DNA of 64,000 nucleotides, from contig NC_132912.1 of assembly GCF_047675955.1 (NCBI RefSeq), positions 79,942,382-80,006,381 on the forward strand. The letters are read 5' to 3'. This document shows, in pieces, positions 11,640 through 20,735 of this stretch (position 1 is its first letter; every line of letters starts with the position of its first letter). The stretch is from Chlorocebus sabaeus. Taxonomy: Eukaryota > Chordata > Mammalia > Primates > Cercopithecidae. A program made the position numbers and the translations under genes. The notes under the pieces were generated by a model that saw nothing but the letters and a program-made list of their open reading frames with translations, was not told where the DNA came from and did no database searches.

Positions 11640-12130
11640 ATTACTTCTTCCTCCATATTTTATTTTTCACATTGCCACCAGAGTCATCTTTCTGATCATT
11701 TTACTTACCTGCTTAGAAACCTTTCTTGGTGGTTCCATAGTTTTTAGAGAACTAAGCCTGAACTTCTTGATATACTTTCCAAGTTGATTGGTTGTACATT
11801 ATGTGTTATGTCTTATAGATGTGTGGGGTGTGTGTGTGTGTGTGTGTGTGTGTATTTAAAACTCTGAGAGGTTTGTTCCTTTTTTTCTCAAGGCTTTAGG
11901 CAAGATCAGTTATTGATTCCTGAGATGACTGTTACAGAGTCACACTGTTGAGCTCATACCATGTTATTGGCCTCTAATGCTCCCCCATCCTATCCCTACT
12001 TCTCTGTCTAGGAGGATCATCTTACTTCCGCTTTAGGGACCAACTTAAATGCCAACTCTCCCAGAAATCCTTCCAGCCTCTACCCCAGAGAACTATTAAT
12101 ATTTTTCCCTATTCCATCACATTTCTGCCA
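11640..12130 (+). mobile_element. L2 LINE fragment
   Basis: Plus-strand L2 3' region: cacattgccaccagagtcatc, tttctgatcattttacttac, ctgcttagaaacctttcttg, later aacttaaatgccaactctcc and cagaaatccttccagcctct. A (GT)13 array at 11828-11853 interrupts it. Confidence 0.8.
11828..11853 (+). repeat. (GT)13 microsatellite
   Basis: Thirteen pure GT dinucleotides inside the L2 fragment. Confidence 0.97.
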
Positions 12131-12345
12131 TAATCCTCAGAGGAACCCAACACAACCCAGCGTTGTTATATTATCCCACTAGACATGCAAAAAAACAAGA
12201 ACATTTGACCTATATTCAGGAAAAAGTTTTCAGGTAGAAGAAAATGACAACAGGGGCAACTTAGATCCAGAGGAAAAAAATGAAGAGCACCAGAAATGAT
12301 AAGTATATGCATAAATACAACTATGATTACTATTGCAACAATAAT
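12131..12345 (+). mobile_element. L1M internal fragment, first copy
   Basis: The segment contains cagaggaacccaacacaac, aagaacatttgacctatattcagg and tgaagagcaccagaaatgat, matching the old L1M region between ORF1 and ORF2. A sister copy with the same blocks in the same order lies at 14045-14527. Confidence 0.75.
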
Positions 12346-12439
12346 TATGACTTGAGAGGTGTTTTACTTAGTGGTAAGTATGACAGTATCTCACCTGATT
12401 GAGAGGAGAGATGCTGCTATTTGAAGCCTCTCTGCATCC

Positions 12440-12660
12440 GTAGTGCCTACAGCAGTGCCACACACATGTTAACTTTGCAGTAAATATTTGACATATTCAT
12501 GCAGAGGTATGTATATTCAAGAAATATAGGAGCTTCAGTGAATAGGACGGTGAATAAAAGAGGGTTCTTATTCTGACACAGCTCAAAATTTAATATACAA
12601 GCAATTGTCTAATCAGAAAAATAGGTGCTACCAGAAAGCCATAATCCATGAGTCTGGGGA
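12440..12660 (-). mobile_element. Probable L2 3'-end remnants
   Basis: Weak similarity only: agcagtgccacacacatgtt with gcagtaaatatttgacat, then cagtgaataggacggtgaataaaag followed by ttcttattctgacacagctc, as in antisense L2 ends. Orientation of the left part is uncertain. Confidence 0.4.
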
Positions 12661-13589
12661 GTTCACAAGGAAAAATATACTTGTGTACCTTCATATATAC
12701 CTATCTGCCTACTTACCTACCTGCTTTTCTATCTAGATAGCAAAATCAATCTCTAATATTACCAAATTTTAAGAACAGGTAGATTAGTGATCAAATTAGT
12801 AGAGTAGGAACAAATCCTAAAAGCTTGCAGAGAATATTTGATAATATTTTATCTTATTTGTTTCAAAGTCTCGTAGATACAAAGGATGCCCATTATCAGA
12901 TTCCTTTGTACCCCTTGTCCCATTTTTTAAACTTTCTAGATCTTAATTTGCCTTTGTGTAGAAGGCAGCCAACTGTCTTTTCCTACTTGCATTTTTTCCC
13001 CACAGATTTTATATTTACAACAATGTGCCTTAAAGCAAGGGGCAGTCTTTTCCTTAATCACTTTAATGATTATTGTATCTTATAAAAATTTATGATAAAC
13101 TAAGGATACACTCTTTTATTAAAAATGTTTACATGTACAATGATTATGGTGTTTCAGAAAGGCCAAATAACAATTATGTATCTTTGAGTTTTAAAGTTGT
13201 ACAACTGCCGACTACTTCTAGCATAAGCAGAGAGGTGATAAGGTCCCACAAACTCTCTTGCAGATAACAATGGTAAAAACAGAATAAAGTAATAATTAAA
13301 AATAAGAAACTACAATTACAGATACTGGAAAGTGTCACAGAGCAGATAGAAACTAGAAAATAAACTGGAAAAGAGCGAATAGGACTGGAAAAAAGAACTG
13401 TGACTGAAGGGGGTCAACATGATGAGTTTTGTCATTCTGACCCAATAGCATCTTTTCCCTGCCATAATTATGTCAAAACTGCAGCTTTGCTGGCTAAAGG
13501 TAGCAGGGATCAGAAATCAGAGCTGGAAAAAATAGCCACTTTGTTAATTCTACTTTTTGTGTCCCAAGAAACCTTTGCATAACTCAAGA
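12661..13589. other. No recognised feature
   Basis: AT-rich DNA. Frames of 60-86 codons at 12825-13582 show no family resemblance. Confidence 0.4.
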
Positions 13590-13752
13590 TCACAAAGATT
13601 TTTTCTTCTGTAAGTTTTATACCTTTAGCTTTTATATTTAGGGCTACAATTCATTTAGAGTTAAGTTTTTAGTCTGGTATGAGGTAAAGAATGTTGTTAA
13701 TTTTTTCCCTTACAGATTTCCAACTATTCTAGTAGTATTTGTTGAAAAGTTC
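13590..13752 (-). mobile_element. L1M ORF2 fragment, antisense
   Basis: The blocks ttcatttagagttaagttttt, ggtatgaggtaaagaatg and ctagtagtatttgttgaaaag are the antisense of the L1 ORF2 segment whose sense form occurs at 15060-15250 in the opposite orientation. Confidence 0.75.
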
Positions 13753-14020
13753 CTCCCCTCTCCTCCTGTCTCCTCCCCTCCTCTCTGCTCCTCTCCCCTC
13801 CCCTTTCCCTCCCTCTCCTCCTGCCTGCCTCTTTTTTCTCTTTTCTTTTTTCCTTTCCTTTCCTTTCCTTTCCTTTCCTTTCCTTTCCTTTCCTTTCCTT
13901 TCCTTTCCTTTCCTTTCTTTTCCTTTCCTTCCTTTCTCTCTCTTTTCTTTCTCACCCCTTCACTTCTCTCCTCCCCTCCTTCCCTCCCTACCCTTCCCTC
14001 TCTACCCTTCCCCTCCCCTA
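13753..14020 (+). repeat. Polypyrimidine tract with (TCCTT)13 core
   Basis: Nearly pure C/T on the plus strand. 13828-13953 is 126 nt without a single purine, and 13851-13915 is about 13 TCCTT units. Frames of 101-115 codons here are translated repeat (for example KERKG multiples) and not genes. Such mirror-like homopurine/homopyrimidine DNA can form triplexes (H-DNA). Confidence 0.97.
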
Positions 14021-14044
14021 ATAGGCCAGTCAACTGCCCGTTAG

Positions 14045-14527
14045 AATGAAAAACCAATAATCTTCAGAGAAATGCAACACAATCCAGAGTTGCCACATGT
14101 ATTATCCCACTAGACATACAAAGAAACAAGAACATTTGACCTATACTCAGGAGACAAAACTTAGGTAGAAGAGAAATGATACCAGCTGCAACTTGGATCC
14201 ATAGGAAAGAATGCAGAGCACCAGAGATGGTGAATATGTGGGTAGATACGAAAGGCTATAACCACTTAAAGCAAAATTATAAGTCTATATTATAACTCTG
14301 GTTTATAATATATAAATATAACATAAATGATAATAGTTCTAAGGATGTGTGTGGGGGCAGGTCAGTAGAAATATACCTTTGCATGGTTCCTATATTTTAC
14401 CTGGATGAATTCAGTATCAACTATAATTAGAAAAGGGTAAAGATGCATATTTAATTCCTGGAACAACTGTTAAAAAAGTAATGAAGAGATACAGCAGAAA
14501 GCAAATAGTGGCAATAAATTGAGTTTT
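14045..14527 (+). mobile_element. L1M internal fragment, second copy
   Basis: The order is caacacaatccagagttgcc, aacatttgacctatactcagg, agcaccagagatggtgaatatg, then ttaaagcaaaattataagtc and aactgttaaaaaagtaatg. This matches L1M sequence leading towards ORF2, collinear with the 12131-12345 copy and probably with the ORF2 remnant at 14955-15575. Confidence 0.75.
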
Positions 14528-14529
14528 AA

Positions 14530-14703
14530 AAAGTAGCTGGGGCCACAGGTGTGCACCATCACGTCCAGCTAATTTTTGTATTTTTGTAGAGATGGGGTTT
14601 CATTGTGTTGGCCAGGCTAGTCTTGAGCTCCTGGCTCAGGGATCCTCCTGCCTTGTCCTCCCAAAGTACTGAGATAACAAGCATGAGCCACCACCGCCAG
14701 CCC
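14530..14703 (-). mobile_element. Truncated Alu
   Basis: Antisense Alu lacking the part that would contain the poly(T) and most of the right arm. It begins at agtagctggggccacagg, continues through gagatggggtttcattgtg and ends at catgagccaccaccgccag. Confidence 0.9.
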
Positions 14704-14738
14704 AAAAGCCATTTTAAAAAGAACAATTACATTGTTCT

Positions 14739-14945
14739 GCTAAAGTAAACTAAGGTGAATAAGATCCATACCCTTTGACAGCAAGTGCTGAATCAGTCAA
14801 AATAAACATAAGGCAAAATTTGCTCCCTACGTGAAGTACAAATGTGTAGTTCTAATATGCATAATTGTGACAATTCTTTGGCTTCTGTGAAAGATATTGT
14901 GAAAAATTTGAAATTTTATAGAGGGAAGACTTTGAATTAGAGGAT
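14739..14945 (+). repeat. Inverted duplication, copy A (207 bp)
   Basis: The 207 bp from gctaaagtaaactaagg to tttgaattagaggat is the reverse complement of 17934-18140 with only four mismatches by direct comparison (about 98% identity) and no gaps. It matches no repeat family I recognise. It sits between L1M-like sequence on the left (aaaaagaacaa at 14716-14726) and L1M ORF2 on the right (ttactataaagctacag at 14964-14980). Confidence 0.95.
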
Positions 14946-14954
14946 TCTGATTAG

Positions 14955-15575
14955 AGGAACTGATTACTATAAAGCTACAGAATTGGAGAAAGGAGAGATA
15001 CACGCATCAGAGGAACAACATAGAAAGTCCACATAACGAGTAACATATATTATCAATTTTCAACAAAAATATCAAGACAATTTAATGGGGGAAAACAGTC
15101 TTTTCAAAAAATACTACTGGAACAACTGGAAATCTGTATGGGAAAAAAAAAATTAACACCAGTCTTTACCCCATACCATACTAGAAAACTAACTCTAACT
15201 GTATTGTAACCCTAAATATAAAAGCTAAAGCTTTAAAACTTCTAGAAGAAAACTAGAAGAAAAATATTTATGACTTTGGCTTTGTGATCTTGTCTGAGAT
15301 TTCTCAGGACACCAAAAGCATGACTACAAGAGAGAATAATTCATCAAATGGCTACTCTCAAAATAAAAACTTTTGCTTTTGAAAAACATTAAGAAAAAAA
15401 TAAAATTTACAGGAGAAAATATTTATGATATATATATCTAAGAATTTGTACCTAGAAATTATAGATGTCTCTTATAATTATAACAAGACAACCCAAGAAA
15501 AGACACTTCACAAATGAAAATATGTAATTGGCCAAATAAACATATCAGGAGAGGTTTACCGTCGTGAGTGGTGTT
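14955..15575 (+). mobile_element. L1M ORF2 fragment, sense
   Basis: The blocks ttactataaagctacag, aacaacatagaaagtccac, tttaatgggggaaaacagtc, aaaactaactctaactg, caccaaaagcatgactac and aaaacttttgcttttgaaaa are decayed ORF2 3' sequence in the right order. No intact frame remains. Confidence 0.85.
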
Positions 15576-16087
15576 TGGGAAACTACAAATGTATTAAAGG
15601 CCTGCACTTTGTAGAACTTACCCATACTCTACTTCCTATCTGGTCTCTAGAGAGCCCTTGCCCAGTCTTTCTGTAGTATAGTTTTTGATATTGGTTTCAT
15701 TCTTTATCCTGCCTCTGCTTTGACTTCTAACTACTTCCTGGTTCAAAGTTATCAGACTGGAACCTTCGTGGTCCCTTTCTTTGCCCAGTTTAGGTTTTTT
15801 TGTTTACATTTTGTCTGGAAGAGTGTCAACTCCTCAAACAATAATATGGTAAACAAGCTGGTGTCTTCCCTCCCCAGTAAAAACCTCCCAAGGAATTTCA
15901 GTACTTGACTAATACTGTTCTTAATTGTTACTCTTTACATGATCATGCCCCCATTTATGCCTCTGTCTCCATTTCCTTTTCTCCTTGGCTTTTGATTAAG
16001 GGTTTAAGGTCTTTTTCCTAATAAGACCTTTTGTCAGGTTCTTTATCTGTCATTCTTTTAATTCCATTAGTGTAGTATAGTTTCTGT
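15576..16087. other. Unique DNA
   Basis: No repeat recognised. A perfect 8-bp stem (aaggtctt 16006-16013, aagacctt 16023-16030) is the only structure noted. Confidence 0.45.
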
Positions 16088-16470
16088 TGTTTTTGAGACA
16101 GGGTCTTGCTGTGTTGCCCTGGATGGAGTGCATTGTGCAATCATGGCTCACTGCAGCCTTGATCTCCTAGGCTTAAGTGATCGTCCTAGCTCAGCTACCT
16201 GAGTAGTTAGGACTACAGGCGTGGTTGTAAATTATTAAAAATTTTTGTAATTTTTTTTTTGGTAAAAAAATTTTTTTGTGAAAAAGTATTGTAAAAAAAA
16301 TAATTTTTTTTTTAATTTTTATTTTTAGTAGAGACAAGGTCTTGCTGTGTCTTGAAATCCTCCTACCTGGGATTACTTGAGTGCTGACATTACTTGGCCT
16401 TCCAAAACGCTGGGATTACTTGGCCTCCCAAAGTGCTCGGTTTACAGGCATAAGCTACTGTCCCCAGACT
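16088..16470 (-). mobile_element. AluJ with expanded A/T middle
   Basis: Antisense Alu: gagacagggtcttgctgtg, ggctcactgcagccttgatc, then the left arm ending caggcataagctactgtcc. The central A-rich linker has grown into about 110 bp of A/T-only sequence (about 16225-16330), and the left arm carries a duplicated gggattacttggcct block (16369-16425). Confidence 0.85.
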
Positions 16471-16714
16471 ATTAGTATAGTCTTTGAACTCACTCAGATG
16501 ATACCAGTTCTTCCAGAAAAATTCTGTTATTTTGATAGGCAGAAATTAAACAACTATCAGTAAGTTTAATATTTTTTCTTAAAATTATACTTTATAAGAT
16601 TTTACTATCTAGTTTTTAGACTAGCAGTCTTTTAACTGAGCACTATTTGAGTGTTTGTTTTGTTGTGTGGGAGAGGTCAGAGAGACTAGAGTGGAAGGGA
16701 GGACAATTGGGTAC

Positions 16715-16980
16715 ATTTAATTAACACACACTTGTATAGTGCTTCCTATATGCCAGGCACTATTCTTAGCACTATCACAAATATAACTCTTCTTCGCAAA
16801 AACCCAACAAAGTAGGTACTCTCTATTATCTCTGTTTTACCAATGAGAAACCTGAGGCAGAGAGGAGTTAGGAAATCCGCAGCAAGGTCAGGCAGCTAAT
16901 AAATAACAGAGCTCATATTTGAAGTGGGAGTCTGGCCCCAAAGTCTATCTAAATTGCTAATCTGTGCTGCATTATATAGC
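16715..16980 (-). mobile_element. MIR, nearly full length
   Basis: Antisense MIR: gtgcttcctatatgccaggcac, caaagtaggtactctctatt, gttttaccaatgagaaacctg, aggcagctaataaataacag and tctggccccaaagtctat. Confidence 0.85.
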
Positions 16981-17316
16981 AAAAACATGCATGTTAATTC
17001 ACAATGTTATTGTTAAAATAGAACTTGAAGTTCATTTGCATTTTACTCAAAAAAGTGTGTTTCTTACGTATGTCCTCAATCTGCCAAATTAAATGTCTTT
17101 ATGAATTTCTTTAAAGTTTTGGGCTTTATGTGATTAGCTCTATTAGTTTTGACTGAGGCCCTTGCTGAAACAGTTTGACTGATTTCTATAGGAGAGTGTA
17201 GTAGGCTGCGTATGCCAAAAGCTGGAATGATCATTGATCTTGATGTGTTACCCTTGAACATACAAAGTATCTGTTTTCTGGCTAAGAACGTTTTCTAAGG
17301 CTTCATTACTTCTATC
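16981..17316. other. No recognised feature
   Basis: Unique AT-rich sequence. The 61-codon minus frame at 17076-17261 is not recognised. Confidence 0.4.
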
Positions 17317-17367
17317 AGCTAATTTTATTTCAGTAGTAGCTAATTTTATTTCAGGGCTAATTTTATA
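17317..17367 (+). repeat. Local triplication of a 17-nt unit
   Basis: The unit agctaattttatttcag is present exactly at 17317-17333 and 17338-17354, followed by a partial third unit ggctaattttata. Confidence 0.95.
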
Positions 17368-17377
17368 CCGGTACATT

Positions 17378-17476
17378 GTGTGTGTGTGTGTATACATTCA
17401 TATACATACAAATATACACACATATATAAAAATATATATATATTTAACACACACACATATATATGTGTGTATATAT
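17378..17476 (+). repeat. TG/TA/CA compound microsatellite
   Basis: Alternating purine-pyrimidine DNA: TG run, then tatacattcatatac, ATATAT and CACACA blocks, ending in tatgtgtgtatatata directly at the poly(T) side of an AluJ. Confidence 0.93.
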
Positions 17477-17780
17477 AGTTTTAGAGAAGGGGTCTCACTT
17501 TGTCACCCAGGCTGGAATGCAGCGGCTCAATCATAGCTCACTGTAGCCTCAAACTTCTAGGCTCAAGCAGTCCTCTCACCTCAACCTCCTGAGTAGCTGG
17601 AACTACAGGCGTGTGCCACCGCATCTGGCTAATTTTTTTTTTTTTTTTTGTAAAATTTTATAGGAACGAGGGTCTCATTACGTTGCCTCGGATGGTCTAG
17701 AACTTCTAAACTCAAGCAATCCTTTTGCCTTGGCCTTCCAAAATGCTGGGATTACAGGCATGAGCTACCATGCTGGGCCC
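17477..17780 (-). mobile_element. AluJ, full length
   Basis: Antisense AluJ: gagaaggggtctcactttg, gctcactgtagcctcaaac, a linker T run at 17632-17650, then gattacaggcatgagctacc. Its high divergence suits an old subfamily. Confidence 0.92.
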
Positions 17781-17933
17781 AGATACATAATATTTTTGAC
17801 CTTTCATGACAGTTTATTTGAAAACTTTGAAGCTGAGTGGAGAATAACAAAGTAGTGATGAGATACAATTGTTGTAAACAGTCTCCTGGGGTCTGTTATT
17901 AGATTAGCGTCTTGTCTACAAAGCAGTCTCTCC

Positions 17934-18140
17934 ATCCTCTAATTCAAAGTCTTCCCTCTATAAAATTTCAAATTTTTCACAATATCTTTCACAGAAGCCA
18001 GAGAATTGTCACAATTATGTATATTAGAACTACACATTTGTACTTCACGTAGGGAGCAAATTTTGCCTTATGTTTATTTTGACTGATTCAGCACTTGCTG
18101 TCAAAGGGCATGGATCTTATTCACCTTAGTTTCCTTTAGC
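17934..18140 (-). repeat. Inverted duplication, copy B (207 bp)
   Basis: The reverse complement of 14739-14945 with four substitutions in 207 positions and sharp ends; flanks on both sides are unrelated to those of copy A. The surrounding sequence (17781-17933, 18141-18169) is not recognisably repetitive, so this may be the source copy. Confidence 0.95.
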
Positions 18141-18169
18141 GGTACCTAGCTAGCATAGGACTTTAAAGC

Positions 18170-18388
18170 AGAAGCTTGTAAATTTTTTTTTTTTTTAATA
18201 AAGAAGTAGATACTGCTTTGTGAGCTATTCAGTCTGTGTTATAGCTATTCAGCTCTGCTGGTGTAACTCTAAAGTAGCCTAGCTAATATGTAAATGAATG
18301 GGTGAAGCTGTGTTCCAACAGAACTTTGTTTACAAAAATAGGTAACAGGCTAGATCTGGCCCTGTGCCACCGTTTGTTGATCCCTTCC
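18170..18388. mobile_element. MER20-like hAT relic
   Basis: The blocks atactgctttgtgagctattc, agctctgctggtgtaactc, atgtaaatgaatgggtgaagc, gtgttccaacagaactttg and ggctagatctggccc match, in order, the MER20 consensus pattern as I recall it. The left part is altered by a T run. The family name is from memory. Confidence 0.65.
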
Positions 18389-18429
18389 TTACAGCATAAG
18401 TTTAGCACATTATCTAGCAGTCAGAAGGG

Positions 18430-18790
18430 TAGGCTGCACTGCGTAACAGATAATTCGAAGATCTCAGTGACTTTGTATATCAGTGCATATTTGTTGCTTA
18501 TGCTTTCTGTCTAGTGGGAATTGGCAGAAGATTTCTGCTCATTCTAGACACTCAAGGTCCCAGGCTGATGGAGACTTCATCTCGCCATGTGCTCTCGTGC
18601 AGTAAACAAAAGGCAAGGTGACAAATCATGAACTGTCTCTTAAAGCTTCCATCTGAAGACAACACATTTCATTGTTTGAAACAAGTCCCATAGCCAACCC
18701 TAACTTCAAAGGGAACAGGCAGGGACATATAATCCTATCATGAACCTGGAAGAAAGAGAAATGGAGTATTTGTGAATAGCCCAAGAATGA
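18430..18790 (+). mobile_element. Old MaLR-like interspersed repeat
   Basis: Weak match to a widespread old repeat: gatctcagtgactttgtat, ggtcccaggctgatggagac, tagccaaccctaacttcaaag and catataatcctatcatgaac. The family is not certain. Confidence 0.4.
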
Positions 18791-19747
18791 GAACAGATAA
18801 AACATACAAAAGCAGAAAAACGTATAAACGCAGAGTTGCTCAGGCCGAAGCTATAGTGAGGTGGCTAAAGGCTGTCTCCTAAGGCACCTTCAGGGGCCTC
18901 CTAGAGCTCAGTAGATTGTAGTTTAAAAGGCTCTGCTTTAGAGAAAACAACTGCCTACTCAATTGGGAGAACTAGTTCTAGATTTCAAAGATGTGTATCA
19001 AAAATATGTTGAGCTGAATTGATTTCACATAAGAGATCATTTTCGAAGCAATGCACTGACTTTGCTAAACTTTTGTAATAATTCTTACCCTTGGTATTTC
19101 ATCTTAAGATTCCTATCTAGGATGTTATCAGAAGTACTATTCTCATAAACATATTAAGATGACTATGTTTTAATAGGCTAAATGATTACTATAGTAAAAA
19201 ATCATTACACTATTAGAGAACCGTAGAGATGGTGTACCTTAAAAAGTATTATTTATTTTTGATAATATACTTTTTAATGTATTTATTAGGAGTTGGTATT
19301 GATCTGGGCGGTTTTTCGATGAGGAGACTTGCTCTATGCTCTTCCTCCCTGTGGAGTTCTTGGGAGACCATATGTCAGAATACTGGCAAGCCAAGAAGCA
19401 AAATGCTCTCTCTTAGTAACTGGGAAGCTATGTTGGGGTATCTTGAATCTGTCTTGGGAACAGAGGGTTAGGTGGTTCTGCACAGAAAATTAGCCAGGAA
19501 TGGCCAGTTCCTAAGAAAGACACTGAGTCCCTTTATACTCACTGATGCATGGAACCAAGAAAAGAGTCGTGGGAGCACAGCTTTATGCCTTCATAAGGTG
19601 CAGTCACCCTGCGGGTTATGGTTGCCTTGGCTCTGGCCAATATGATTAGCAGATTCTCCTTGGTTTTAGGGGAGCAGGAGCAGAAGGAGCTTGGAAATAG
19701 CTGGAAGGGGTGTATCTGGGGTGGGAAGAGGGGCAAAAGCAGTATCT
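18791..19747. other. No recognised feature
   Basis: Unique DNA with two short frames (19229-19471 plus, 19539-19736 minus) of no recognisable family. Confidence 0.4.
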
Positions 19748-19760
19748 CCTCCCAACAAGA

Positions 19761-20068
19761 TTTATTTATTTATTTATTTTAGACAGCGTCTCATTCTGTC
19801 ACCCATGCTGGAGTTCAGTGGTGTGAACTCAGCTCACTGCAACCTCCATCTCCTGGGTTCAAACGATTCTCCTGCTTCAGTCTTCTGAGTAGCTGGGACT
19901 ACAGGCACGTGCCACCACACCACCATGCTTGGCTAATTTTTGTCTTTTTTGTAGAGACGGGGTTTCACCATGTTGGCCAGGCTGGTGTTGAACTCCTGAC
20001 CTCAGGTGATCTGTCTGCCTTGGCCTCCCAAAGTGCTGGGATTACAGGTGTGAGCCACCATGCCCAGC
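19761..20068 (-). mobile_element. AluS, full length
   Basis: Antisense AluS flanked by a perfect 13-bp duplication cctcccaacaaga (19748-19760 and 20069-20081). It starts with a TTTA-rich tail. Confidence 0.96.
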
Positions 20069-20099
20069 CCTCCCAACAAGACTTTAAAGAAACTTCCCA

Positions 20100-20393
20100 G
20101 GTCGGGTGCGGTGGCTCACGCCTGTAATCCCAGCACTTTGGGAGGCTGAGACAGGTGGATCATGAGGTCAGGAGTTCGAGACCAGCCTGGCCAACATGGT
20201 GAAATCCCGTCTCTATTAAAGATACAAAAAAAAGAAAAAGAAAAATTAGCTCGGCATGGTGGCGCATACGTGTAATCCCAGGTACTCAGGAGGCTGAGGT
20301 AGAAGAATGGCTTGAACCTGGGAGGCGGAGGTTGCAATGAGCTAAGATGGTGCCATTTCACTCCAGCCTGGGAGACAGTGTGAGACTCCATCT

Positions 20394-20427
<34 letters not shown>
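20100..20427 (+). mobile_element. AluS, full length
   Basis: Sense Alu starting ggtcgggtgcggtggctc with a long tail at 20395-20425. It lies head to head with the 19761 Alu, 31 bp apart. Confidence 0.95.
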
Positions 20428-20429
<2 letters not shown>

Positions 20430-20728
20430 CCGGGCGCGGTGGCTCACGCCTGTAATCCCAGCACTTTGGGAGGCTGTGGCAGGCGGATCATGAGGTCAAG
20501 AGATCCAGACTATCCTGGCCAACATGGTGAAACCCCGTCTGTACTAAAAATACAAAAATTAGCCGGGCGTGGTGGCACGCACCTGTAGTCCCAGCTGCTT
20601 GGGAGGCTGAGGCAGGGGAATTGCTTGAACCTGGAAGGCAGAGGTGGCAGTGAGCCAAGATCTCGCCACTGCACTCCAGCCTGGTGACAGAGTGAGACTC
20701 TGTCTCAGAAACCAAACAAACAAAAAAC
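20428..20728 (+). mobile_element. AluS/Y-type, full length
   Basis: A second sense Alu begins immediately at the tail of the previous one with ggccgggcgcggtgg. Features such as gatcatgaggtcaagagatc lean to the AluSc/Y side. The tail is caaacaaacaaaaaacc. A diverged flank pair (aagaaacttcccag 20087-20100 and aagaaatttctcaa after 20730) may be a duplication enclosing both Alus. Confidence 0.93.
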
Positions 20729-20735
20729 CAAGAAA

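Noticed and set aside
13710..14057. 115-codon minus-strand and 101-codon plus-strand open frames
   Set aside because: They are translations of the homopurine/homopyrimidine tract (repeats of KERKG-like or FLSFP-like units), with no independent coding evidence.
12131..14262. Apparent segmental duplication (12131-12345 versus 14045-14262)
   Set aside because: Both are L1M internal sequence with many differences, so shared ancestry as L1 copies explains them without a local duplication, unlike the 98% inverted pair.
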